This document shows, piece by piece, positions 52,023 to 59,468 of a stretch of DNA of 64,000 nucleotides. The first letter of the stretch is position 1. The number at the start of each line of letters is the position of its first letter. The position numbers were made by a program, and so were the translations under genes. Under the pieces are notes generated by a model that was given only the letters and a program-made list of their open reading frames with translations, ran no database searches and was not told the DNA's origin. This DNA is from Urbifossiella limnaea (GTDB taxonomy: Bacteria > Planctomycetota > Planctomycetia > Gemmatales > Gemmataceae): positions 2,154,322 through 2,218,321 of the forward strand of contig NZ_CP036273.1 of the NCBI RefSeq assembly GCF_007747215.1, given 5' to 3'.

Positions 52023-52301
52023 ATGGGCGTGGCGTCCGAACTCAACGATGTGCCGATCGCGTCTGTGGAGCGGATTCGTTTGCGGAGCGGCGTCGTGACG
52101 ATCGCCACGCTGGGTGTCAGCTACCTGCACGCTATGCAGTTGCCGTGGCCTCGGACCGTACTTGTGTTGCCCGGCGGAGAGCGCCGGCCGGTGGCTGCAG
52201 AGTTAGGGTTCGTCGCTCCGCTTGACGCGCCGGCAGTCGTCACCCTGGCGCTCGATGCCGAGGTCGTTCTGCCAGGGAGTCGGCTGTCGTTCGTGCCGTA
52301 G
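52023..52301 (+). CDS. Cassette 9 protein, unknown
   Basis: ATG 52023 behind GGAGGG. The 92-residue product is beta-rich (VERIRLRSGVVTIATLGVSY, WPRTVLVLPGGERRPV, VVTLALDAEVVLPGSRLSFV). No domain recognised. TAG lies 12 nt before the next site. Confidence 0.62.
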   Translation: MGVASELNDVPIASVERIRLRSGVVTIATLGVSYLHAMQLPWPRTVLVLPGGERRPVAAELGFVAPLDAPAVVTLALDAEVVLPGSRLSFVP

Positions 52302-52313
52302 TGAGCCGCAGGC

Positions 52314-52420
52314 GCCGAACCCCACGCTGCAGCAGACCGCCGGCTCATTCGCGGTTTCTGCTTGTTCGCGCGGCCGGGTCGTGGTCTGATCACCGGCGGC
52401 TGCTGAGCTTTTTGTTCGGC
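52314..52420 (+). repeat. attC-like site 10
   Basis: 107 bp, R'' at 52314, R' at 52414. Long class with GCCGGCTCATTCGCG. Confidence 0.88.
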
Positions 52421-52433
52421 GTCGGAGGTGGAG

Positions 52434-52700
52434 GTGATCGACTGGCGAGCTATCGAGAGTTGCACACCCTCGTCATGCGAGAATTGCGGGGGCTCCAACT
52501 TCGAGAACCTTGGCACGAGTCATCCGAACGGACCCCGCGGGCTGGGCATCGGCCGGTACGTTCGCTGTCGCAGCTGCGGCACAGCTTGGACGGCGCTGGC
52601 TCTGCTCGACTCCGTGGCGGAGGGCAAGCCGTTGGAGTGGTTCAGCCCAGGCGCCGAACCCGGCGCTGCAGCAGACCGCGGCCTCGGTAGCGATTCGTGA
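52434..52700 (+). CDS. Cassette 10: small zinc-ribbon protein
   Basis: GTG 52434 is 5 nt after GGAGG; the in-frame GTG 52428 overlaps it. The 88-residue product has two CxxC knuckles, CENCGGSNFENLG and YVRCRSCGTAW (about 25 residues apart), a four-Cys zinc ribbon. A short helix follows (LALLDSVAEGKPLEW), and the tail AEPGAAADRGLGSDS is encoded in attC-like site 11. Nucleic-acid or protein binding is likely. Confidence 0.68.
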   Translation: MIDWRAIESCTPSSCENCGGSNFENLGTSHPNGPRGLGIGRYVRCRSCGTAWTALALLDSVAEGKPLEWFSPGAEPGAAADRGLGSDS

Positions 52701-52743
52701 CCCACAGCGCCAGCGGCCGCGGCTGCTGAGCTTTTTGTTCGGC
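52653..52743 (+). repeat. attC-like site 11
   Basis: 91 bp, R'' at 52653, R' at 52737. CGCGGCC stem class. Cassette 10 gene stops within it. Confidence 0.9.
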
Positions 52744-52776
52744 GTTGAAGGCCCGAGCCGGCGGAGGGTGGAGCAA

Positions 52777-53124
52777 GTGGACGAGGCGTACTTCTGGGGC
52801 AGCCTGGAGTTCCGCCTGTGCCGCGAGTTCGCGGGGCTGCCGGAACGCCGCTACCAGTACTTCTGGTGCGACGGCTTCGCCCCCCGTGACTACATCCTCG
52901 ACGGCCCGTCGCCACGGATCACAGGTGGGTGCTGGATCTGCAACGGCCCCGCCCAAGCCGAGTGGGATTTCGCCCTGCTCCTGCCTGGGCCGGTCGGCTC
53001 GCGGGCGGAGATCGACTGGGCGGCGCTTCACCTGGCCGAGAACGTCACCCGCTGGATGTCCTTCGACGAGGGCCGACGGTACATCGAGATCGAGCCTGCA
53101 GTCGCGGTGCCCGACCTCCGCTGA
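52777..53124 (+). CDS. Cassette 11 protein, unknown, two-cysteine motif
   Basis: GTG 52777 lies 8 nt after GGAGGG; the leader after R' is longer (33 nt). The 115-residue product reads VDEAYFWGSLEFRLCREFAG, then YQYFWCDGFAPRDYI and GGCWICNGPAQAEW, with a CxxC after an earlier Cys. A further segment is FALLLPGPVGSRAEIDWAAL. The pattern resembles small single-domain zinc proteins, but the fold is unknown. TGA lies 8 nt before the next site. Confidence 0.6.
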   Translation: MDEAYFWGSLEFRLCREFAGLPERRYQYFWCDGFAPRDYILDGPSPRITGGCWICNGPAQAEWDFALLLPGPVGSRAEIDWAALHLAENVTRWMSFDEGRRYIEIEPAVAVPDLR

Positions 53125-53132
53125 GGCCGAGC

Positions 53133-53225
53133 GCCGAACCTCTCGCTGCAGCAGACCGCGGCCTCGACAGTGAGTAACATCAGGACAGCTCGCACCGGCC
53201 GCGGCTGCTGAGCTAGTTGTTCGGC
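53133..53225 (+). repeat. attC-like site 12
   Basis: 93 bp, R'' at 53133, R' at 53219. L'' follows a CTCTC spacer; CGCGGCC stem class. Confidence 0.88.
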
Positions 53226-53239
53226 CACCGGAGGCGCTC

Positions 53240-53734
53240 ATGCGCGAGGTCGCACTCGACATCCGCGGCCTCGGCTTGATCTTGTACTCCCCGCCAGCGG
53301 TCGCACACATCCCCGAGGGCGCGGACTACCTCCGCTCCGACTTCTGGAACCCGGCCGACGTGGCTCGACACGTGATGGAGTGCCAGCTCACCGCGTTCGC
53401 CACCGGCTCACCTGGTTCGTTCCGGTTCCGGTTCACCGAGGGGCTGCCGGACGAGGCCGCTGTCCAGGCGGCAGCGTTCAAGTTGCGGCTCGGGCTCCAT
53501 GTCCGAAGCGGCACGATCTGCGTCCGCGACCTGTACGACCTGATGGAGTGGTCGGCCGAATGCCCTGCGCCTCAGCAGCTCCGTGCCGCCGACGGGTGGT
53601 ATCGGCTGACCGTGTTCTCCTCGCCCCCGCCGAGTGGTATTCTCGGGGACGGGCAGGTAGTCGAGGTCGCGCTGGAGCGGGTGAGCCATAAACCGGCACT
53701 GCAATGGGAGGGCGTCCCACCTCTCCACAGCTAG
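53240..53734 (+). CDS. Cassette 12 protein, unknown
   Basis: ATG 53240 follows GGAGGC. The 164-residue product alternates strand and helix (REVALDIRGLGLILYSPPAV, FRFRFTEGLPDEAAVQAAAF, RLGLHVRSGTICVRDLYDLM) and ends in a beta segment (WYRLTVFSSPPPSG, VVEVALERVSHKPALQWEGV). Such small alpha/beta proteins are often immunity-like, but I found no family signature. TAG lies 3 nt before the next site. Confidence 0.65.
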   Translation: MREVALDIRGLGLILYSPPAVAHIPEGADYLRSDFWNPADVARHVMECQLTAFATGSPGSFRFRFTEGLPDEAAVQAAAFKLRLGLHVRSGTICVRDLYDLMEWSAECPAPQQLRAADGWYRLTVFSSPPPSGILGDGQVVEVALERVSHKPALQWEGVPPLHS

Positions 53735-53737
53735 CTG

Positions 53738-53845
53738 GCCGAACCCCGCGCTGCAGCAGACCGCCTGCTCACTCGCGCTTTTCAGCGGCCACGTTGCTAC
53801 CGGTCGTGGTACGATGCCCGGCGGCTGCTGAGCTTTATGTTCGGC
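53738..53845 (+). repeat. attC-like site 13
   Basis: 108 bp, R'' at 53738, R' at 53839. Long class (GCCTGCTCACTCGCG). Confidence 0.88.
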
Positions 53846-53860
53846 CGCGGAGGAGCCTGC

Positions 53861-54157
53861 ATGTCCGCCGCTGACCTGTACGGGCCGTGGATCGACGACC
53901 CGGAGTGGCAGACCGGTCTGCTCGAACGGCTCAAGCTATGGTGGTCGGTGCCGATTGCCGACCTCCCGGACGCTGGGCTGGCATTGTTCCTGCGGCAGCG
54001 CACCGCGGACGGACCTGTGCTTGCCGAGGCCCGCCGGCGGCTCGCGGCTGGGCAGCCGGACGAATCCGAGCAGTACGACGGCGAGCTGGCGGACGCGGTC
54101 GCAGCCGCCGAGCAAAGGCAGGCCGAACCCGGCGCTGCAGCAGACGGCGGGGCATGA
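53861..54157 (+). CDS. Cassette 13 protein, unknown
   Basis: ATG 53861 behind GGAGGAG; an ATG inside R' (53837) was rejected. The 98-residue product is helical (WQTGLLERLKLWWSVPIADL, ALFLRQRTADGPVLAEARRR). TGA falls in attC-like site 14, giving tail AEPGAAADGGA. No domain recognised. Confidence 0.6.
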   Translation: MSAADLYGPWIDDPEWQTGLLERLKLWWSVPIADLPDAGLALFLRQRTADGPVLAEARRRLAAGQPDESEQYDGELADAVAAAEQRQAEPGAAADGGA

Positions 54158-54215
54158 TTCGTTTCTGCGACCCATAGCTCACACAGCCCCACCGCTGCTG
54201 AGCTTGTTGTTCGGC
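54122..54215 (+). repeat. attC-like site 14
   Basis: 94 bp, R'' at 54122, R' at 54209. GACGGCGGGGC stem class. Cassette 13 gene stops within it. Confidence 0.9.
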
Positions 54216-54232
54216 CACCGGAGGCACACCGG

Positions 54233-54580
54233 ATGGTTGAGGCGGAACCGAGGCTCGACGCACTCCGCGCTGCCGTCCAGTTGGCGTGTCAGCCGCAGAA
54301 CGCCGGCCGGATTGTCGCGGGTCGTAACCAGGTGCTCGCCATGCCCCGGCCCTGGGTGATGGCCCATGTCGAGCGAGTGGCCGCCGAGGCGCTGGACCTG
54401 TCCGACTATTGGGAGTACCGTCGGCTGTTGGAACTGGCGGAGTTGCTCGACGCAGGGTTGGTGCAGCGGCTGGTCCCTCTGGGGCTGAGCAGCAGCGACC
54501 CGGACGTGCGGGAGGCCGCTGAGGACTACAACCCCAAGCGGGCCGAACCCGGCGCTGCAGCAGACGGCCCCCGCCTGTAG
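54233..54580 (+). CDS. Cassette 14 protein, helical, unknown
   Basis: ATG 54233 follows GGAGG. The 115-residue product is helical (LDALRAAVQLACQPQNAGRI, PWVMAHVERVAAEALDLSDY, YRRLLELAELLDAGLVQRLV) with a hint of paired helices like HEAT or TPR units. The tail AEPGAAADGPRL comes from attC-like site 15. Confidence 0.62.
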   Translation: MVEAEPRLDALRAAVQLACQPQNAGRIVAGRNQVLAMPRPWVMAHVERVAAEALDLSDYWEYRRLLELAELLDAGLVQRLVPLGLSSSDPDVREAAEDYNPKRAEPGAAADGPRL

Positions 54581-54637
54581 GTATGTCGTGACCACAGCTC
54601 GCACGGGCGGGGGCCGCTGCTGAGCTTTATGTTCGGC
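54542..54637 (+). repeat. attC-like site 15
   Basis: 96 bp, R'' at 54542, R' at 54631. GGCCCCCGCC stem class, nearly identical to site 2. Cassette 14 gene stops within it. Confidence 0.9.
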
Positions 54638-54654
54638 GACGGAGGGCTTCGGCG

Positions 54655-55104
54655 GTGCGAGTCGCGGTGCCCCCGGAACTGTCAGCGTGGATCGCGGCCC
54701 GGATTGCCAGCTACCCGGCCGAGGCGACCGAGCCATACCACCACTGGGAGGCCGCGGCAGTCGGGGAGTTCGCCGCCCTCCCGCTGATCCGTCACTGGTT
54801 CGAGACGTTCGGGCTGCGGGCCGACGGCGAGGTGGTCCGGTGGTCCACCGACGGCGACGCCCCGTACCCCGGCACGCAGCCGGTCGAGGGTCGATGCGAC
54901 TGGCTGTCGGCGCTGGTCGAGGGGGCGCGGCGGTGGCCAGAGTTGGCGGCGCTCCTGCCCGCACGGCCCCCGGCGGCGGTCGCATGCCGGTGCGTCGGGC
55001 ATCCAGCGTTCGAGCCGGGCAAGTTCCTCTGCCCGGAGTGTTGCGGGCTGCGGTGGGTCGCAGCAGATGCCGAACCCGTCGCTGCAGCAGACGGCAGGGC
55101 ATGA
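54655..55104 (+). CDS. Cassette 15 protein with C-terminal zinc-knuckle
   Basis: GTG 54655. The 149-residue product has a conserved-looking N-terminal domain (SAWIAARIASYPAEATEPYH, HWFETFGLRADGEVVRWST) and a C-terminal cysteine cluster (VACRCVGH, FLCPECCGLRW), probably zinc-binding. TGA lies in attC-like site 16; tail AEPVAAADGRA. Not recognised as a family. Confidence 0.63.
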   Translation: MRVAVPPELSAWIAARIASYPAEATEPYHHWEAAAVGEFAALPLIRHWFETFGLRADGEVVRWSTDGDAPYPGTQPVEGRCDWLSALVEGARRWPELAALLPARPPAAVACRCVGHPAFEPGKFLCPECCGLRWVAADAEPVAAADGRA

Positions 55105-55162
55105 CTCGTTCCTGCGACTCGTAGCTCACTCAGCCCCGCCGCTGCTGAGCTATTTGTTCGGC
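55069..55162 (+). repeat. attC-like site 16
   Basis: 94 bp, R'' at 55069, R' at 55156. Stem GACGGCAGGGC / GCCCCGCCGC. Cassette 15 gene stops within it. Confidence 0.88.
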
Positions 55163-55178
55163 GGACAGGAGACATTCT

Positions 55179-56231
55179 GTGACAGTCGCCTGTCGTTCAT
55201 TGGTGGTGTTTGGGCTTCTCGCCTTGCCCGGCACGGGTGCCGGCCAAGATCGGCTCAAGGAGCGGGCAGTACTCCGTGGCCACACCCGGTACGTCAACTC
55301 GGTAGCCTATAGCCCTGACGGTACGCTTCTGGCCAGCGCCGCGGAGGACGGGACCGTCCGCCTCTGGGACGTGAGGACGGCCCGGGAGAAGGCCACGTTC
55401 GAAGCCTCTGGCACCGAGTTCGTCTCACTCGCATTCAGCCCGGATGGCAAGACCATCGCTGCCGCAGGCGGCGACTTCGCTGGAGGGGAGGAAGACCGGC
55501 GCCTTTTACCGAGCGCCATCCGGCTCTGGGACGCGAGGACCGGCAAGACACGGGCCATCCTCAAAGGCCACGCCGGGCACATTTCCGCAATCGCCTTCAG
55601 CCCCGATGGCCGAACCCTGGCATCGGGGGGTAACACGTCAACGAGTTTCTTAGACTTCGCCGGGCAGATCAAGCTGTGGGAGACAGCTGACGCGACCCAG
55701 AGGGCCGCGCTCGGTTCGGAGTTGAGTGTCGTGACCTCGTTGGTGTTCACACCAGACGGGCGGGCGTTGGTCGCGGGGTGCGACTCCACCGAGACCGTGC
55801 GGGTATGGGAGGTGGAGACCGGGAAGGAGCGGGCCGGGTTCAAGGGCCACAAGAAATTGAGCGCGTGCGTGGCCGTTAGCCGGGACGGGACATTGGTGGC
55901 TTGCGCCGGCAGTCGGGGAGCGGTGGAGGTGTGGGACGCCCGGACCCGGGAGACGCGGCCTCCAGTAACTCTCGGGGATGTACAGTCCGCCAGGGTGGCA
56001 TTCAGCCCGGACAACCGTCTACTGGCGGTATCGACCTGGGACGGGCGGCCAGGCAAGGCAACGGACGCTCGAGTGGGGGTCTACGACGTGGCCACGGGTA
56101 AGGCCCTCGCGGTGTCCGGTCTGTACCCGGACCAGTTCGGAGACATGGTATTCAGCCCCGACGGGCGGACCTTGGCGGCGGGTAGCGGCGACCAAACGGT
56201 GAAGCTCTGGCAGGTTCCGGCTGGAAAGTAG
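55179..56231 (+). CDS. Cassette 16: secreted WD40-repeat protein
   Basis: GTG 55179. The 350-residue product, the largest complete cassette protein, has a signal-like N-terminus (VTVACRSLVVFGLLALPGTG). Seven WD40 blades follow with VNSVAYSPDGTLLASAAEDG, LAFSPDGKTIAAAGG, IAFSPDGRTLASGG, LVFTPDGRALVAG, AVSRDGTLVACAG, VAFSPDNRLLAVST and MVFSPDGRTLAAGS, each followed by a RLWD- or KLW-type end. The WD40 fold is unusually large for integron cassettes. The function is unknown, probably a protein-binding propeller outside the cytoplasm. Confidence 0.85.
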   Translation: MTVACRSLVVFGLLALPGTGAGQDRLKERAVLRGHTRYVNSVAYSPDGTLLASAAEDGTVRLWDVRTAREKATFEASGTEFVSLAFSPDGKTIAAAGGDFAGGEEDRRLLPSAIRLWDARTGKTRAILKGHAGHISAIAFSPDGRTLASGGNTSTSFLDFAGQIKLWETADATQRAALGSELSVVTSLVFTPDGRALVAGCDSTETVRVWEVETGKERAGFKGHKKLSACVAVSRDGTLVACAGSRGAVEVWDARTRETRPPVTLGDVQSARVAFSPDNRLLAVSTWDGRPGKATDARVGVYDVATGKALAVSGLYPDQFGDMVFSPDGRTLAAGSGDQTVKLWQVPAGK

Positions 56232-56241
56232 GGGTTACGCC

Positions 56242-56336
56242 GCCGAACCCGGCGCTGCAGCAGACGGCCCCCGCCTATAGGCTTTTCGTGACCATAGCTC
56301 GCACGGCGGGGGCCGCTGCTGAGCTTCATGTTCGGC
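56242..56336 (+). repeat. attC-like site 17
   Basis: 95 bp, R'' at 56242, R' at 56330. GGCCCCCGCC stem class. Confidence 0.9.
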
Positions 56337-56351
56337 CCCAGAGGGTAACTG

Positions 56352-56783
56352 ATGGGTGTGGCAGAGCGTCGGGGCCGTGCCGTCTTGGGCACTGTCCTCG
56401 GCTGGCTTCTGATCGGGCAGGCGATCTACTACGCAATCGTCTGGAATTCTGGTGAACCGGTCACGAATGGGGAAGCGGTAGGCGAAGTGTTCAAGACACT
56501 CGTCTCTCTCTACGCCGTCGTAGCACTACTCCGAGGCCGGCGAGGCTGGCTCTGGCTGGCACTCGTCGTCATGCTCGTGCGCGGTTGGACCTTTGGTGCG
56601 GCAGCCTGGGTATACTCCACCTGGGAACCGGGCTCAGATAGCGGACCACCGCGGTTCGGCCAAGAGGCCGGCCCGGTGTTCGCCATTCTGTCGGCCGGTT
56701 ATCTGACATCGTTGGGTCTGTTGCTTCTCCCGGTTGTGTCCAAGTACATGTCAAGCGTGAACCCCGATGGTCCAACAACATAA
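56352..56783 (+). CDS. Cassette 17: four-helix membrane protein
   Basis: ATG 56352. The 143-residue product has four hydrophobic helices (AVLGTVLGWLLIGQAIYYAI, VFKTLVSLYAVVALL, WLWLALVVMLVRGWTFGAAA, AILSAGYLTSLGLLLLPVV). It is a small inner-membrane protein without recognised family. The stop is 9 nt before the next site. Confidence 0.68.
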   Translation: MGVAERRGRAVLGTVLGWLLIGQAIYYAIVWNSGEPVTNGEAVGEVFKTLVSLYAVVALLRGRRGWLWLALVVMLVRGWTFGAAAWVYSTWEPGSDSGPPRFGQEAGPVFAILSAGYLTSLGLLLLPVVSKYMSSVNPDGPTT

Positions 56784-56792
56784 CCACAGCAG

Positions 56793-56887
56793 GCCGAACC
56801 CGTAGCTGCAGCTGACCCGGCCCGCCTCAGCGCGTTTGTGACACTGAGCTGTCCGTGCGGGCCGGGCAGCTGAGCTTGTTGTTCGGC
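56793..56887 (+). repeat. attC-like site 18
   Basis: 95 bp, R'' at 56793, R' at 56881. L'' GCTGCAGCTGACCC pairs with GGGCAGCTGAGC; same class as site 1 but with intact R''. Confidence 0.9.
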
Positions 56888-56907
56888 CACCGGAGGCGAA
56901 CGTAGGC

Positions 56908-57234
56908 ATGACGCGGTTGCAGCAGGAACTGGCTCAGCGGCTGAGGCTGGCGGCCGGTGATTCCGGCGACCGGCGGGTCGTCTACCGGACGGAGTATCTG
57001 GGGTATCTGCCCTTCGGCCAGTACCACTGGGTCTTGGTGGGCGACGAGGACGTGTCGAGTGCGTGCCCGGAGGGCTGGGAGTGGAGCGACCTCGAAGCGC
57101 TGGCGGACGCCGGTGTACTCGCCCGCGTCTCGCTGTGGGTCAACCCGCAAGATGACAGCGACCGGGAGTCGCAGTACGACGTGGCAGCGAGTCCGGCCGA
57201 ACCCTCCGCTGCACCTGACCCGGCCCGCCTCTAG
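56908..57234 (+). CDS. Cassette 18 protein, unknown
   Basis: ATG 56908. The 108-residue soluble product (RLQQELAQRLRLAAGDSGDR, RVVYRTEYLGYLPFGQYHWV, GWEWSDLEALADAGVLARVS) is not recognised. TAG falls inside attC-like site 19, giving tail AEPSAAPDPARL, the variant tail of this stem class. Confidence 0.62.
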   Translation: MTRLQQELAQRLRLAAGDSGDRRVVYRTEYLGYLPFGQYHWVLVGDEDVSSACPEGWEWSDLEALADAGVLARVSLWVNPQDDSDRESQYDVAASPAEPSAAPDPARL

Positions 57235-57291
57235 GTTTTCCGTGACCACAGCCCACACGTGCGGGCCGGGCAGGTGAGCTTTTCGTTCGGC
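57196..57291 (+). repeat. attC-like site 19
   Basis: 96 bp, R'' at 57196, R' at 57285. L'' GCTGCACCTGACCC pairs with GGGCAGGTGAGC: both arms changed relative to site 18, a compensatory pair. Cassette 18 gene stops within it. Confidence 0.9.
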
Positions 57292-57428
57292 TACCGGCGT
57301 CGCCGCGGGCGAGTCAGCCGACATGCGAACGTCTATCGTGGACTGCGCCCCACGCCACCATTCCTGCGCCACTTGAGCCTGCTGCAAGTCGCTAGTATGC
57401 CTGCCTGATCGACTACCGGAGACCTCCG

Positions 57429-58103
57429 ATGCCGTCGCGCCTGGCACTTGCAGCAGTTATGGTCCTGCTCGCCCTTCAGACCGGTTGCGGAGGCTCAGCC
57501 TCATCAGGCTCAGATTCCGGCGGGACCAACGGAGGTAAGGCCTCGGACACCGAGAAGGGCGGCCGGGCAGGCGACCTCGCCAACCTCCAGAAGCTCTTTG
57601 ATTCGATGCCCGAAGACCATAAGCCGAAGGCCGAAAGGAATGCGGTCATCGAGCTCGACAAGGCGAACGCCTGGCTCAAGACGCGTGCCGACGGACAGAC
57701 GGTCGAGGTGACCTGCAAGGTAGAGAAGGTGACCCTGAAGCCCGACCCCAACCAGTCCGGCCGGTACGTCTACGAGATCAAGCTTGGCGAGGAGACCGGG
57801 TACAACCTGGAAGGAGCCGATGTGTTCGGGCTGTATGTCGCCGGCAAGGTCAAGCTCGGCGGGGCGGAGTGGACCACCTGCATTCACGCCTACCCGAACG
57901 GGCGCAACGGGGCATCGCCGTCGGCTGCCGAAGCTGACGCAAAGCGGTTGCAGGGCATGGAGGGTAAAATGGTCGCGGTGAAGGGAAACATCTCGGGAGC
58001 CAAGTTCGACCTGTTCCCGCCCACCTCCAAGAAGTTCGTCTCCCGGTTCGAGTTCGACCTGGTTCAGGTGACGATCGACGGCTTCGACACGCAGAAGAAG
58101 TAA
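57429..58103 (+). CDS. Cassette 19: lipoprotein
   Basis: ATG 57429 lies 137 nt after R', unlike the others (13-33 nt), and the leader has GGAGACC close to the start. The 224-residue product has a lipoprotein signal with lipobox LQTGC (Cys at residue 20) and a Gly/Ser-rich linker. An OB- or SH3-like mature domain follows (TVEVTCKVEKVTLKPDPNQS, GKVKLGGAEWTTCIHAYPNG, MVAVKGNISGAKFDLFPPTS). The stop is ~200 nt before attC-like site 20. It could carry its own promoter. The role is unknown. Confidence 0.75.
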   Translation: MPSRLALAAVMVLLALQTGCGGSASSGSDSGGTNGGKASDTEKGGRAGDLANLQKLFDSMPEDHKPKAERNAVIELDKANAWLKTRADGQTVEVTCKVEKVTLKPDPNQSGRYVYEIKLGEETGYNLEGADVFGLYVAGKVKLGGAEWTTCIHAYPNGRNGASPSAAEADAKRLQGMEGKMVAVKGNISGAKFDLFPPTSKKFVSRFEFDLVQVTIDGFDTQKK

Positions 58104-58190
58104 CCAACCCGAGTAGCCGGCCTGTATGCTCATCAGGCGTTGATATTGCCTACGTCATCCGCCTGCCTACGCGGCACTACTGGTGGAGCT

Positions 58191-58287
58191 GCTAAGCAGG
58201 TCCGCAAAAGTCTTTTCACACTAACAAGCCGATTCCCCTCGAAATGGCAGGGGTTGTTGCGAAAGAACTTCTGCGGACCTGCTTAGC
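58191..58287. repeat. 97-bp foldback element inside cassette 19
   Basis: Perfect terminal inverted repeat GCTAAGCAGGTCCGCA / TGCGGACCTGCTTAGC, extended by imperfect pairing (AAAAGTCTTTTC with GAAAGAACTTC) and an inner CCCCTCGAAATGGCAGGGG hairpin. It is AT-richer than its surroundings. It looks like a small non-autonomous insertion between the lipoprotein gene and its attC. Confidence 0.65.
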
Positions 58288-58304
58288 CGGGTGCGTCCCA
58301 GCGG

Positions 58305-58396
58305 GCCGAACCCGGCGCTGCAGCAGACCGCGGCCTCAATAGCGGTTCGTGACCCGGTGCAGCCACGGGCCGCGGCTGCTGAGCTTCATGTTCGGC
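58305..58396 (+). repeat. attC-like site 20
   Basis: 92 bp, R'' at 58305, R' at 58390. CGCGGCC stem class. Confidence 0.9.
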
Positions 58397-58416
58397 GGAA
58401 CACGAGCGGAGCCATA

Positions 58417-58893
58417 GTGACTGATGCCGAGTGGCGAGCCTGCGAGCACCCACGAGCGATGCTGGAGGCGTTATGCGATCACCCGGACCGAGACACGTTC
58501 CGGCTGCTAGCCTGCCTCTGGTGCCTGTCGTCTGACGTGCGACGACTGCTGGAGAGCCAACGCGCGACGCAGTTCCTGGCCGCGGCGGAGTTGTTCGTCG
58601 CCGGCCGGATCACCACCGATGAACTCCTGCAGGGGGTCCACTCAGCTCCCAAGAGCTGGAGGAGCGGCGGCCCGTGGCGGAGCCCGAACCCGGTCCGGCT
58701 GGCCCCGGCCTCACAGGCACTCCGGGCGGTCGCGGCACTGGCGGCCCCCGACCCATACGAGGCCGCGTGGGGCGTGGCGCGGGAGGCCGTGAACCTCCTC
58801 GGGCCGGCTGACTGTGAGCTGGTCCGCGGCCTCTTCGAGCGCGGGCCGACGGAGTCCACCAGCGAGGTGAGGCGCGGCACCACGGACGAGTAG
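58417..58893 (+). CDS. Cassette 20, first gene: Gemmata-type EWxxC/ML domain protein
   Basis: GTG 58417 (VTDAEWRACEHPRAMLEALC). The 158-residue helical product resembles the N-terminal module common in Gemmata proteins that begin TEAEWL.C.DP..ML and continue RKLRLFACACCRRVW. Here that becomes TFRLLACLWCLSSDVRRLLE, with AELFVAGRITTDELL following. The module's role is unknown. The next gene in the same cassette starts 6 nt after its stop, an unusual two-gene cassette. Confidence 0.68.
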   Translation: MTDAEWRACEHPRAMLEALCDHPDRDTFRLLACLWCLSSDVRRLLESQRATQFLAAAELFVAGRITTDELLQGVHSAPKSWRSGGPWRSPNPVRLAPASQALRAVAALAAPDPYEAAWGVAREAVNLLGPADCELVRGLFERGPTESTSEVRRGTTDE

Positions 58894-58898
58894 CGGGT

Positions 58899-59393
58899 GT
58901 GCATCAGTTTCTAACCGCGTTAATCGAGCGGTTCCGCCACGCCCAAGACCGGGGCGTCGCGTTCGTCGTCGAGGTGCTGGGGCCGACGCTCGGCGTGCGG
59001 TTGCCCACCACCGCGGACGAGTGGGTGACCATCTGCGGCGAGACGGGCCTCTACAACGCCCGGTGGGTCAACGGGGTCGGGGTGTACTCGCACGGGTACG
59101 GCATCGAGCTGACCTTCCCCGGGCTGACGATCGACTTCGACTGGGGCGAGTTCGGGGAGCCGGACGGGTTCGACATCTGGCGGCTGTACCACTTCGCCCG
59201 GCTCAACCCGTGCGGGGTGCCCACCCCGACACACGCCGAGGTGACGGCCTGGGTCGAGGAGGCCGTTGCAGCAGGCGAGCTGACGGCGAACCGTCCGTGG
59301 CAATACGGGCTGTATTACTCGCCCGCCCACCGGGCCGTGCAAAGGCACGCCGAACCCTTCGCTACAGCAGACCGCGGCCTCTCAAGCGAGTAG
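58899..59393 (+). CDS. Cassette 20, second gene: DUF6896-like protein
   Basis: GTG 58899, 5 nt after the previous stop. The 164-residue product reads FLTALIERFRHAQDRGVAFV, then GVYSHGYGIELTFPGLTIDFDWGEFGEPDGFDIWRLYHFA. The short helix, central beta hairpin with HGYGIEL, acidic DFDWG and FDIWRL motif fit the DUF6896-like family that I recall as common among small immunity-like genes. The tail AEPFATADRGLSSE comes from attC-like site 21. Confidence 0.65.
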   Translation: MHQFLTALIERFRHAQDRGVAFVVEVLGPTLGVRLPTTADEWVTICGETGLYNARWVNGVGVYSHGYGIELTFPGLTIDFDWGEFGEPDGFDIWRLYHFARLNPCGVPTPTHAEVTAWVEEAVAAGELTANRPWQYGLYYSPAHRAVQRHAEPFATADRGLSSE

Positions 59394-59440
59394 CATGGGG
59401 TCACCGCTCACTGCCGCGGCTGCTGAGCTATATGTTCGGC
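59349..59440 (+). repeat. attC-like site 21
   Basis: 92 bp, R'' at 59349, R' at 59434. L'' is GCTACAGCAG, one base different. Cassette 20 gene 2 stops within it. Confidence 0.88.
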
Positions 59441-59468
59441 GTTGAAGCCCCGAGCCGCAGAGGGTTTG

